Shown: positions 1 to 5,697 of the stretch, piece after piece
Layout: each line of letters starts with the position of its first letter
Position numbering within the stretch: position 1 is the first letter of the stretch
NCBI GenBank assembly: GCA_013331375.1
Contig: DUGO01000058.1
Location: 1 to 6,639 of the forward strand
DNA length: 6,639 bases
Origin: Candidatus Methanoperedentaceae archaeon
GTDB lineage: Archaea; Halobacteriota; Methanosarcinia; Methanosarcinales; Methanoperedenaceae
Reading direction: 5' to 3'
The notes under the pieces: generated by a model
What the model was told of the DNA's origin: nothing
Database searches by the model: none
Seen by the model: the letters and a program-made list of their open reading frames with translations, nothing else
Position numbers and translations under genes: made by a program

Positions 1-1938
1 CCTTGAGCGCAGCACTGCAAAGTCGGGACCGTATCCGATTGTGACCACGGGCTTACCTTCGTGCTGCCTGCACATCCTGTCGTGTATCTCGCCGCTTGTT
101 TTCCCGGGGGGCGGGAACGTGAACTTGTGCGCATAGTTCTCAACATCAATCACGTTCATGATGACGCCGTTCGCAAGATTCTGTGTCTTCGTGTTCGGGA
201 GCGTGGCTTCAAGCTGCTCGTCTATGGCTGCATTCGCCTGCTCGCACAGCACATCCACTATCATCCTGTGCCTGTCAAGCCTTCCGAGATTGAGTATGTC
301 GTTGATTATGCCGCGCCCGTCATTGAACCTCTGCCAGAACGCCTCGTAATCAAGTGCGAGCGCGATTTTTTTCAGCTCGGGAACGCCGTACTTCCCGCTC
401 ACGAGAGAGATATACTGACCAGCCTCGGCAGACTCCGAGCGGTCGCCGACGGCTGACACCGCAGGCAGGTGGGTAATCTCTGATGCAACATCCGGGTTTA
501 TCATCCTCGCAAGCTCCGTGCCGAGCATCCCTGTGGTGACACCGAAATCGCCGCCTGCGTATGCAGGGTTCACGTGCGTGAGCACAAGGTTGTCTATGCT
601 GCCGTCAGGGTGGTGGTGGTCTATGACCAGCAGCTCAACCCCGTAAATGACAGCCTGCTTCATGGCTGGCAGGTCTTCCTCGGTGGCGCCGTTATCCATA
701 AGAACCACAAGCGGCATCCTGTGCCCGTGCCTGCTCTGGTCTTCGAGCGCAAAGGTCAGGTCTTTCGTGACGTCCTCTATCTCATAGAAAGGCGCCTTGG
801 AAGGAGAGCGCCTGAACAGGTAGTATTCTGCATCGGTACCGCCTACCTGCCTTATGAGCGGCATGACAGCGCGCTCGACTGCAACTGCTGAGGTTATCCC
901 ATCCGCGTCCGCGTGGTGCCTGATTATTAAGGGACGCGACCTGAATACCGCGCTGCGGATAATCCTTGCTGCAGCCTCGAGCTTCGGGCGCAGCTTCTCG
1001 AGCACCTCGCTCTTCACGAGGAACTCAATATGATACGGTCGGGATCGCTCTTCTATCGCCTTCTCTATCTTCTCCTTTATTTCATTTGCAGGTCCGCCCC
1101 AGAGCGGTTTCATGCTCTGTATCTCTACCTGTACCTGACCGTTGCGCAGCGAGACCTCCCCGATTACGCGCACTATCATTTCGGGTATGATTTCAGGGTA
1201 GGCGCGCTCCCCAGCCTTTTCAAACGCAGCGCACTGGGCAGTCCCGTACTCGTCCGATATCGTAAAAATCGTGGGACCGCCAGTCTGCTTTATCTGGATG
1301 ACTTCACCCGAGAGGTGCACGACCTGTCTCACGAAACCCGAAAGCTCGCCTGTATTCCTGCGCGGCAGCTGTTTTTCCACCTCTACGACCTGGTATTCCT
1401 TGAGACTTCTTGGTATAAGGTCGATATTGCCGTTCGAGGCTATGTTCTTTATTTCAACGAATATGGTATCGCCTTTTTTGGGCGAAGATTGCAGGTTGCT
1501 GCTGTGTATAAGCCCCCGGAGGCGGGAATTCAGGTTCACGAAAGCCCCGAAATTGACGATACTGTCGACCCGCCCCTCGTATATGCTCCCGACGGCGAGC
1601 TCGTCAACGTCGCATGAGGAGTCGAGCACGCGGACAAGCGGCTTTTTCGAGCATGAGTCGCAGAGCTCGTGCTCGCCTGAAACGGGTTTCCCGCACTTTG
1701 CGCAGCTTTGCAGCTTGCCTTTGCCGCTGCATTTGCCGCAGACCTGTGTCACGTCCACTTTACCCGTACCGCCGCAGGTCGGGCATGAGAGCCCGCCCTC
1801 GATGAGCTTGCCTATGTCCTTCTCTGTGAGCTTTGTGAGGCTTACGGATTTGGTCTTTCCTGAACCTTTGCAGTCCGGGCATTCCTTCTGCCCTGTCGTT
1901 ATCGTTCCTTTGCCGCTGCATTCCGAACAGATAGTCAT
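1..1938 (-). CDS. RecJ-like DHH phosphoesterase with DnaJ-type zinc finger, S1 and OB domains (C-terminus cut by window edge)
   Basis: The frame stays open from the ATG at 1938 to base 1, giving 646 residues and no stop, so the C-terminus lies outside. Domains in order: four DnaJ-type CxxCxGxG repeats (residues 4-11, 20-27, 52-59, 67-74); two further CxxC pairs (79-82, 93-96); an S1 RNA-binding domain (about 115-178, with GRVDSIVNFGAFV); an OB-fold of the tRNA-anti type (about 197-282); then the DHH domain. DHH motifs visible are DADGI (D344, D346), MDNG (D415), DHHHP (440-444) and VGDR (D499), the set expected to bind catalytic Mn/Mg. The family is the archaeal RecJ-like group, whose studied members are exonucleases on DNA or RNA; the zinc-finger and S1 modules suggest RNA or replication/repair substrates (inference). 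An in-frame ATG at 1956 would add six residues. Neither start has a strong ribosome binding site; 1938 has only AGG nearby. The DHHA1 domain presumably lies in the missing part. Confidence 0.9.
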   Translation of the reverse strand, partial: MTICSECSGKGTITTGQKECPDCKGSGKTKSVSLTKLTEKDIGKLIEGGLSCPTCGGTGKVDVTQVCGKCSGKGKLQSCAKCGKPVSGEHELCDSCSKKPLVRVLDSSCDVDELAVGSIYEGRVDSIVNFGAFVNLNSRLRGLIHSSNLQSSPKKGDTIFVEIKNIASNGNIDLIPRSLKEYQVVEVEKQLPRRNTGELSGFVRQVVHLSGEVIQIKQTGGPTIFTISDEYGTAQCAAFEKAGERAYPEIIPEMIVRVIGEVSLRNGQVQVEIQSMKPLWGGPANEIKEKIEKAIEERSRPYHIEFLVKSEVLEKLRPKLEAAARIIRSAVFRSRPLIIRHHADADGITSAVAVERAVMPLIRQVGGTDAEYYLFRRSPSKAPFYEIEDVTKDLTFALEDQSRHGHRMPLVVLMDNGATEEDLPAMKQAVIYGVELLVIDHHHPDGSIDNLVLTHVNPAYAGGDFGVTTGMLGTELARMINPDVASEITHLPAVSAVGDRSESAEAGQYISLVSGKYGVPELKKIALALDYEAFWQRFNDGRGIINDILNLGRLDRHRMIVDVLCEQANAAIDEQLEATLPNTKTQNLANGVIMNVIDVENYAHKFTFPPPGKTSGEIHDRMCRQHEGKPVVTIGYGPDFAVLRSR

Positions 1939-2037
1939 TTCAGTGCCTAAACGCATGCTGGCAGTAAAAATCTTGTGTTGGAAGCGAACATCACACCAGC
2001 CCCCCACCGGCACCGCAGCCCCTGAAAATTCAAAGAA

Positions 2038-2044
2038 TTTATAA
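2038..2044 (+). promoter_or_regulatory. TATA box for the nucleotidyltransferase gene, possibly shared with the divergent DHH gene
   Basis: TTTATAA is centred 27 bases before the ATG at 2068, the usual archaeal TATA-to-start distance, so this transcript is probably leaderless. The reverse complement TTATAAA could serve the DHH gene on the other strand, which would give that mRNA a leader of roughly 75 bases. Just to the left, AAATTC-aaa-GAATTT (2026-2040) forms a 6-bp inverted repeat overlapping the box. Confidence 0.55.
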
Positions 2045-2067
2045 CCTGCATGTACTATAGTCGCCTG

Positions 2068-2997
2068 ATGAACGTCAGGCTGCGTGATTTCATTGTTACA
2101 AGGGACGGCTGGATATTCGCGGTTTCGGACTATACGCACACAGACGGGGTCCGCTGCGTGCTGCGCTACGTGCCAGACCCCCGGGGCTCACGCGGGGTAA
2201 CGCAGCGCTACCGCAAGTTCGATTTCAACGAATCGTTCGAGTTCATGCGCAGGCACCGTCCCGCATGGGTGAAGGACGTGCATGTCGTGCCTTTTAATGA
2301 GGTGGCACGGGTACTGGTGCCGTCCCGCCGCCTTGCTGCGATTGCTGATACAGATGAGCGTATAGCAGCCATCGTGAACACGCTCATCGAAGGCGGTGTG
2401 CCGCTCTCCAAGATGGGGATTACCGGCTCGTTTCTCGCGGGTCTCAACAACGAATCGTCTGACATCGATTTCATCGTATACGGCAAAGCGTGGTTTCGGG
2501 CGCGGGATGTGATAGCCAGGGCAAAGGGGCAGGGCGGCATGATAAGGGAGCTCAGCGGCGAGATTTGGCAGTTGATATATAACAAGCGAGTACCTGACAT
2601 ATCGTTTCGCGAGTTCTTGATGCATGAACAGAGAAAAGGCAACCGGGGCATGGTAGGTGGAACGTACTTTGACCTGCTGTACGTCAGGGACTGGGAAGAC
2701 ATCGAGACGATAGAGCGGGGCACAGATATCGGAAGGGCGACCATTACCGCGAATGTAACGAATGCTGATTTCTCGTTCGACAGCCCTGCAGTCTATAAAG
2801 TGGAGCATAAAGAGGTGGAATGCGTGCTGTCATACACTCACACGTATGCGGGTCAGGCTCTTCCGGGCGAGTGCATTGAGGCAAGCGGCATGCTTGAGGA
2901 TGCGGGCGGGGTGAAGCGGCTTGTCGTTGGCACTTCACGCGAGCCGAGGGGAGAATGGATACGCTCGCTCACGCTGCTTGAAAGTGAAAAAGATTAA
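2068..2997 (+). CDS. Nucleotidyltransferase-fold protein (archaeal predicted nucleotidyltransferase, DNA polymerase beta type)
   Basis: This is a 309-residue soluble protein. Residues 117-139 carry the nucleotidyltransferase signature: G120-S121, then D132-x-D134 in SSDIDFIVYG, the metal-binding pair of the polymerase beta/MNT fold. The N-terminal 70 residues (MNVRLRDFIVTRDGWIFAVS) match my recollection of an archaeal family usually annotated only as predicted nucleotidyltransferase; the C-terminal third (about 205-309) is beta-rich and carries no motif I can name. The substrate is unknown; transfer of a nucleotide to RNA, protein or a small molecule is all possible. An in-frame ATG at 2050 would add six residues (MYYSRL), but 2068 is preferred because it sits 27 bases after a TATA box and begins with the family-like MNVRLRDF. 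The gene is divergent from the DHH nuclease and tail to tail with the DUF1699-like gene, 21 bases away. Confidence 0.85.
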   Translation: MNVRLRDFIVTRDGWIFAVSDYTHTDGVRCVLRYVPDPRGSRGVTQRYRKFDFNESFEFMRRHRPAWVKDVHVVPFNEVARVLVPSRRLAAIADTDERIAAIVNTLIEGGVPLSKMGITGSFLAGLNNESSDIDFIVYGKAWFRARDVIARAKGQGGMIRELSGEIWQLIYNKRVPDISFREFLMHEQRKGNRGMVGGTYFDLLYVRDWEDIETIERGTDIGRATITANVTNADFSFDSPAVYKVEHKEVECVLSYTHTYAGQALPGECIEASGMLEDAGGVKRLVVGTSREPRGEWIRSLTLLESEKD

Positions 2998-3001
2998 AAA
3001 A
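2996..3001 (-). terminator. T6 tract after the DUF1699-like gene
   Basis: On the minus strand a run of six T follows the stop at 3019 by about 17 bases. Archaeal RNA polymerase terminates at such T tracts. It overlaps the TAA stop of the convergent nucleotidyltransferase gene. For the opposite direction a T5 run at 3036-3040 lies inside the end of the DUF1699-like gene. Confidence 0.4.
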
Positions 3002-3018
3002 GAGATGGTGCGCCTGCC

Positions 3019-3447
3019 TTATGCAGTCGCCGCCCTTTTTGATTTTGCCTGCTTCTCAGACATCAGGAACTTGATCAGGTCGGGACTCAGCCGTGTCTCC
3101 CTGCCGAGCCTCTCGATTATCCTGCTCTCGGGCGCACCTTCGCCTGCAAGCGCCTCCATCCTGTCGAACACGCTCTGCTTTATCTCAGAGTACTCGCTGA
3201 TATCTTTCCTGTGTCCCCACACATCTCCTTCAAGCAGAGCTATACCCTGCATTGACAGGAACATCTTGGTCGAGCCCGATATCGTCTTGATATAAGAGCT
3301 CGGGATGTGTATGGCTTTCACGTTCTGGCATCTCTGCACGAGCGTGAAGATATCCTTGTTCGACGGTCTGAACGCCAGATGTATTATCTTCTCGTTCTGG
3401 TTCAATGTGCTTATCTCATCTTTGGAGCTTACAACTCGAATCTTCAA
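3019..3447 (-). CDS. DUF1699-like archaeal protein, function unknown (TTG start)
   Basis: This is a 142-residue, cysteine-poor, soluble protein. The N-terminal 90 residues (MKIRVVSSKDEI, then HLAFRPSNKDIF at 23-34 and GDVWGHRKD at 74-82) match what I remember of the DUF1699 family, a highly conserved archaeal family with no assigned function. The C-terminal part (about 95-132) is helical and reads like a small helix-turn-helix-type bundle, followed by a basic tail (KQAKSKRAATA). The frame can begin at a GTG at 3456, but that codon lies inside the ribosome binding site AAGGTGG. The TTG at 3447 is six bases after AGGTG and gives the family-like start MKIRVVSS, so it is preferred. It is the lone minus-strand gene between the nucleotidyltransferase and the presenilin-like protease; 103 AT-rich bases separate it from the protease, so it probably has its own promoter. 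Confidence 0.8.
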   Translation of the reverse strand: MKIRVVSSKDEISTLNQNEKIIHLAFRPSNKDIFTLVQRCQNVKAIHIPSSYIKTISGSTKMFLSMQGIALLEGDVWGHRKDISEYSEIKQSVFDRMEALAGEGAPESRIIERLGRETRLSPDLIKFLMSEKQAKSKRAATA

Positions 3448-3451
3448 ATGT

Positions 3452-3459
3452 ACCACCTT
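3452..3459 (-). promoter_or_regulatory. Ribosome binding site that decides the DUF1699-like start
   Basis: On the minus strand AAGGTGGT precedes TTG at 3447, with six bases between AGGTG and the start. AGGTG is complementary to the archaeal 16S 3' end. The alternative GTG start at 3456 overlaps this element and so is unlikely. Confidence 0.6.
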
Positions 3460-3550
3460 GTTTATTTAATTCAAGTTTTTTATCACGTAAGTTGGTTTAT
3501 GCTGTTAAAGTAAATAAATTTTACTAATAACAAATTTAGTTTGCGTTATT
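3460..3550 (-). promoter_or_regulatory. AT-rich spacer with likely DUF1699-like promoter and a small inverted repeat
   Basis: This stretch is far more AT-rich than the flanking genes. On the minus strand ATTTATTTAC around 3511-3521 is a TATA candidate that would start transcription near 3490. The same place holds AGTAAA-taaat-TTTACT (3509-3525), a 6-bp inverted repeat over the candidate box, which could be an operator. The 3' end of the protease transcript must also lie here, but no T tract longer than four is seen on that strand. Confidence 0.35.
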
Positions 3551-4447
3551 TTATAACAATGGTACTCCTGCAAATAGGCAGCCTGCAGCATAGCCCAGTA
3601 TCGCGCCGCCATTCAGGAACGGGAGACCTGCCTGGGGTTTCCCCCTTGAAACAAAGACTGCCAGTACGGCAAACCCTGTGAGCGTGCCCAGTATCGTGCC
3701 GAGCACAGGGAGGTTTACGGCACCCACCAGCGGTAATACAGCCACAGCCCGGGTCGCCACGAACATGTTCGCGGAAACCGTTAGTATGGTTGGCATCACC
3801 GCATCCCCGAGTCCCATGAAAAACGCCTCTCTTTCAGGCTTGTCGAACTTCTCGGTCAGGAACGAGTATCGCAGGTGCTTTGGCACAACCAGCAGCACTG
3901 GCATCTTCAGGTCCATGACGCCCTCTGCGAGCGCTATCATGTGCTTTGTACTGTACACGGCTATCGCATCATAGACCGCAAGTATCAAGAGCAGAAGGAG
4001 TGTTGGTACGATGGCGAGCGATATGCCGAAAATGGCTGCCGCGCCGCCTCCTATGAGCACGCCCACAATGTCAACCACATACCATTCAGGAAATTTATAG
4101 AGGAGAGCCGTTAGACCCACTGAAAGCAAGACAGTGAGCACTGCATTCGCCTCGAATGGCAGGAACGTCAGCAGCGGGTAGAACACATACATGAGAGTGG
4201 CTGCAATGCTTCCCAGGATGAACCACTGAACGAGCCATTTAAGCTTCCGCCTGAAAGCGATCATTATGAAAGCCGTGAATACAAGGATGACAGCAAAATA
4301 GATTATAGAGTTCCATGATGACGTTGGGTCTTCGAACGCCTGCATACCCTGTTTGTCCATGGGCTCACCCAGATACAGCGCGATCGCTTCCACGATAAGC
4401 AGCAGGACTGCCATTGCCATCATCGGCAGGTATTGTCGTGTATTCAT
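3551..4447 (-). CDS. Presenilin-family intramembrane aspartyl protease (PSH type)
   Basis: This is a 298-residue polytopic membrane protein with about nine hydrophobic segments, near 6-26, 47-65, 71-92, 100-116, 122-141, 143-161, 208-230, 237-265 and 275-295. The A22-family catalytic motifs are in the expected places: Y159-D160 in LAVYDAIAVY at the end of TM6, and G212-L213-G214-D215 in FMGLGDAVMP in TM7. The third family motif, PAL before TM9, appears as P276-F277-L278 in GLPFLNGG. Archaeal members cleave transmembrane helices within the lipid bilayer; Methanoculleus MCMJR1 is the studied example. The substrate here is unknown. The hydrophilic loop at 184-207 lies between the two catalytic aspartates. 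The ATG at 4447 has GGGTGA six bases upstream, which fixes the start. The gene is divergent from the coiled-coil membrane protein gene. Confidence 0.93.
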   Translation of the reverse strand: MNTRQYLPMMAMAVLLLIVEAIALYLGEPMDKQGMQAFEDPTSSWNSIIYFAVILVFTAFIMIAFRRKLKWLVQWFILGSIAATLMYVFYPLLTFLPFEANAVLTVLLSVGLTALLYKFPEWYVVDIVGVLIGGGAAAIFGISLAIVPTLLLLLILAVYDAIAVYSTKHMIALAEGVMDLKMPVLLVVPKHLRYSFLTEKFDKPEREAFFMGLGDAVMPTILTVSANMFVATRAVAVLPLVGAVNLPVLGTILGTLTGFAVLAVFVSRGKPQAGLPFLNGGAILGYAAGCLFAGVPLL

Positions 4448-4453
4448 GGTGTT

Positions 4454-4459
4454 TCACCC
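4454..4459 (-). promoter_or_regulatory. Ribosome binding site of the presenilin-like gene
   Basis: GGGTGA on the minus strand ends six bases before the ATG at 4447, a standard archaeal arrangement that supports this start. Confidence 0.6.
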
Positions 4460-4471
4460 TATACGGCAAAT

Positions 4472-4482
4472 CTATATATAAT
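4472..4482. promoter_or_regulatory. Near-symmetric TATA element between divergent genes
   Basis: CTATATATAAT is the only TATA-like element in the 65-bp gap and can be read on both strands. The A-rich GCAAA to its left resembles a BRE for the plus-strand gene. Its centre is about 36 bases from the ATG at 4513 and about 30 from the ATG at 4447, so both leaders would be very short. That sits awkwardly with the ribosome binding sites present on both sides. Confidence 0.5.
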
Positions 4483-4493
4483 GCTGTCTAAGA

Positions 4494-4507
4494 TACCTCC
4501 GGAGGTA
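4494..4507. repeat. 14-bp perfect palindrome covering the ribosome binding site of the 4513 gene
   Basis: TACCTCCGGAGGTA reads the same on both strands. Its right half contains GGAGGT (4501-4506), an ideal ribosome binding site six bases before the ATG at 4513. It could be a DNA operator near the transcription start. In a transcript starting upstream it could form a TACCT/AGGTA hairpin hiding that site. Confidence 0.7.
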
Positions 4508-4512
4508 CAACC

Positions 4513-4830
4513 ATGGAAGCGCGCGATTTCCTGCTGGCTCTGGTAATGATAGCTTCGTCCTCTGTGCTCACATACAAGTGGATCGGCAGATACGGTGAGA
4601 GCGACCCGGTCATTGTGCTTGCAGCCGTGCTTCTGACCGCCTCCCTTGCGGCGCTGTTACTCTCGGTCATGATGCGGCTCGGCGCAATAGAGGAGAAAAT
4701 CGATTCAAAGGAGCGCGGGCTCAGGATAAGCATCCAGAGCATTGAGGAGTCCATCAATGCAAGGATGGATGCCATCGCACAGTCAACCAACAAGGTCATG
4801 AACGAGCTGTATAAGCGGGTGTACAGGTGA
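4513..4830 (+). CDS. Small membrane protein with two TM segments and a C-terminal coiled coil, unrecognised
   Basis: This is a 105-residue protein. Hydrophobic segments lie at about 6-20 (FLLALVMIASSSVLT) and 33-54 (VIVLAAVLLTASLAALLLSVMM), separated by a short polar loop (KWIGRYGESDP). Residues 57-101 are charged and show a heptad-like pattern (AIEEKIDSKERG... SIEESINARMDAI...), so a cytoplasmic coiled coil is likely. No signal peptide or catalytic motif is visible. The layout resembles small scaffold or oligomerising membrane proteins, but I do not recognise the family. The start is well supported by GGAGGT six bases upstream. It is divergent from the presenilin-like protease, and its last 35 bases overlap the convergent gene at 4796. 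Being a small membrane protein beside an intramembrane protease it might be a partner or substrate, but nothing beyond position supports that. Confidence 0.75.
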   Translation: MEARDFLLALVMIASSSVLTYKWIGRYGESDPVIVLAAVLLTASLAALLLSVMMRLGAIEEKIDSKERGLRISIQSIEESINARMDAIAQSTNKVMNELYKRVYR

Positions 4831-5110
4831 AGGCAGCGGAAATCAACGCCCTGACCTCATCGACAACCGAACCCGCCTCTGCCATGTCCTTTACGCGCCT
4901 TATATCTATCCTACCGTTCTGGTAAACCATCACGGTCCGCCCGCCAAGCTCAAACTTTGCGACCCCAAGCCTGGTCGAGCACCGCATCCCGCTGACCTTT
5001 CCTCCGAGCAGTGAGGGCAGTTTCTCGATCGATATCCTGCATCCGAAGTTCCCCTCTGCAGTGTACCGAGTTGGGTCGTCAACGCACGGGCGCGCAAGCC
5101 GCAGCTCCAT
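4796..5110 (-). CDS. Small archaeal protein of unknown function
   Basis: This is a 104-residue soluble protein with no TM segment. The core, residues 1-90, has the look of an alternating beta-sheet plus terminal helix: FGCRISIEKLPSLL, MRCSTRLGVAKFELG, TVMVYQNGRIDIRRVKD, then a helix to about residue 92. That arrangement is loosely like one half of a TBP-type fold. Four cysteines (9, 24, 44, 96) do not form CxxC pairs. The last 14 residues (SAAFTCTPAYTARS) lie partly in the 35-bp overlap with the convergent membrane protein gene and look like a non-conserved tail. The ATG at 5110 has no ribosome binding site but has a TATA box about 25 bases upstream, so a leaderless mRNA is expected. The plus-strand frame opposite (5011-5277) has low-complexity, gene-unlike content, which favours this strand. 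I cannot name the family with confidence. Confidence 0.72.
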   Translation of the reverse strand: MELRLARPCVDDPTRYTAEGNFGCRISIEKLPSLLGGKVSGMRCSTRLGVAKFELGGRTVMVYQNGRIDIRRVKDMAEAGSVVDEVRALISAAFTCTPAYTARS

Positions 5111-5130
5111 GCGTGGGATATTGGCGGAAG

Positions 5131-5138
5131 TGTATAAG
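5131..5138 (-). promoter_or_regulatory. TATA box for the 104-aa gene
   Basis: CTTATACA on the minus strand is centred about 25 bases before the ATG at 5110, fitting a leaderless archaeal promoter. On the plus strand the same bases read TGTATAAG and could drive transcription into the non-coding region to the right, starting near 5160. Confidence 0.45.
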
Positions 5139-5140
5139 TA

Positions 5141-5158
5141 GCTGCTTGAGCAGCAAGC
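5141..5158. repeat. Overlapping short inverted repeats next to the TATA box
   Basis: GCTGC-ttga-GCAGC (5141-5154) and the mutually exclusive GCTTG-agcag-CAAGC (5144-5158) share bases. They sit just upstream of the minus-strand TATA box, where an activator or repressor could bind. Confidence 0.35.
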
Positions 5159-5208
5159 GCCTCGCAGTCATGCCAACTCTTGCATTAACCCTAAATACTT
5201 ACAGAGCA

Positions 5209-5242
5209 TATCAATATTATCCGAAAGGATATCGCGTTGATA
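5209..5242 (+). other. Two-part hairpin capped by a GAAA tetraloop, possible structured RNA
   Basis: The outer stem is TATCAA/TTGATA (5209-5214 with 5237-5242). The inner stem is TATCC/GGATA (5218-5222 with 5227-5231), closed by a GAAA tetraloop at 5223-5226. An asymmetric internal loop (TAT against TCGCG) separates them. All eleven pairs are Watson-Crick. A GNRA tetraloop on a good stem is a common RNA structural element. Transcription of this stretch is not shown, and I do not recognise a known RNA family. Confidence 0.4.
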
Positions 5243-5507
5243 GGTCCTCGCGGGAGTACGATACATTCATTCCATGACCGTGGAGACAACCCCAATGCGG
5301 TACACTCGCCATGCGCGAGGGTTACGGGGGCTGACAGCGGATTGCTCCAGTGGATGATGCCTCCTGTTAGCGCATGGCTACACTATCCTGTTTTACATTT
5401 GTACACCTGGTTCATTCTGTCCCACAGCATGAATGATTCACACGTTGTAGCATCTAATTTATCTGGGAATGCAGTGAAAGGATTTATGTAGCAAGGGAAC
5501 GTACTGT

Positions 5508-5519
5508 GGTGATGGTGAT
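5508..5519 (+). promoter_or_regulatory. Tandem ribosome binding sites before the first miniprotein
   Basis: The hexamer GGTGAT occurs twice in direct succession (5508-5513 and 5514-5519). They end nine and three bases before the ATG at 5523, so either could be used. Upstream TATA candidates are TAATTTATC (5455-5463) and ATTTATGTA (5482-5490). The first would leave a leader of about 37 bases that contains both sites. Confidence 0.55.
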
Positions 5520-5522
5520 GCA

Positions 5523-5648
5523 ATGGAAGAGCTGAAACAGGAACCAAAACCGGATTATACAGTATTCAAGATAATACTTATCGTGATCCTGATCCTCGCT
5601 ATCTACTGGACCCTGAGGAGCTGGGTCCTGATTGAGAATTTGCCCTGA
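5523..5648 (+). CDS. 41-aa single-TM miniprotein, paralogue of the next gene
   Basis: The ATG at 5523 opens a 41-residue frame ending in TGA at 5648. It has a polar N-terminus (MEELKQEPKPDYTVFK), one hydrophobic helix (about residues 17-28, IILIVILILAIY) and a short tail (WTLRSWVLIENLP). Its hydrophobic core and the following YWTLR are shared with the 37-aa protein at 5753: 14 of 20 residues aligned from TVFK to WTLR are identical. The duplication and the GGTGAT ribosome binding sites argue that this is a real gene despite its size. It probably inserts as a single-span membrane protein; the lysine before and the arginine after the helix leave the orientation uncertain. Function is unknown. 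Tiny one-helix subunits of this kind often stabilise larger membrane complexes, and the neighbouring cytochrome makes an electron-transfer partner conceivable (inference). Confidence 0.75.
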   Translation: MEELKQEPKPDYTVFKIILIVILILAIYWTLRSWVLIENLP

Positions 5649-5652
5649 ACGG

Positions 5653-5686
5653 TTTTTCGCATTATATTATATTTTTCTCACTTTTT
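5653..5686 (+). terminator. Three T5 tracts after the first miniprotein
   Basis: TTTTT occurs at 5653-5657, 5672-5676 and 5682-5686, within 40 bases after the TGA stop and with no coding frame. Repeated T tracts are the standard archaeal termination signal, so the two miniproteins are probably separate transcripts. Confidence 0.6.
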
Positions 5687-5697
5687 CACAAACACTC

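Larger units (their letters stand above)
5111..5522. other. 412-bp region with no convincing gene
   Basis: No frame here looks like a protein on either strand. The longest (5237-5491, plus, TTG start) has an irregular composition, no ribosome binding site and no recognisable pattern. There is no tRNA-type T-loop. What can be seen: the promoter of the 104-aa gene at the left end, inverted repeats at 5141-5158, a two-part hairpin at 5209-5242, a small CTCGC-catgc-GCGAG hairpin near 5308-5322, and the promoter and ribosome binding site of the first miniprotein at the right end. CTAAATACTT (around 5191-5200) is a weak plus-strand TATA candidate. The region could hold a non-coding RNA or be a decayed gene. 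Confidence 0.5.

Noticed and set aside
61..1805. Several plus-strand open frames opposite the DHH gene (61-456, 574-891, 1030-1617, 1271-2044 and others)
   Set aside because: They lie antisense to a 646-residue frame with clear zinc-finger, S1, OB and DHH motifs; their own products have no recognisable pattern.
2188..2938. Minus-strand open frames opposite the nucleotidyltransferase gene
   Set aside because: The plus strand carries the GS...DxD motif and a good promoter; the antisense products look like shadows.
5011..5277. Plus-strand 88-residue frame across the start of the 104-aa gene
   Set aside because: It runs antisense to a better-looking gene and over that gene's promoter; its product is Ser/Arg/Cys-rich without pattern.
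5237..5491. Plus-strand 84-residue frame with a TTG start in the gene-free region
   Set aside because: No ribosome binding site, irregular composition, and its start sits inside the hairpin; no family resemblance.
5111..5522. tRNA, RNase P RNA or SRP RNA in the spacer
   Set aside because: No T-loop GGTTCGA-type sequence, no acceptor pairing, and none of the conserved blocks of those RNAs could be found.
5507..5536. Possible C/D box RNA (TGATGG and CTGA near the first miniprotein)
   Set aside because: Only one C-like and one D-like box, badly spaced, no C'/D' pair and no terminal stem; the TGATG elements are explained by ribosome binding sites.
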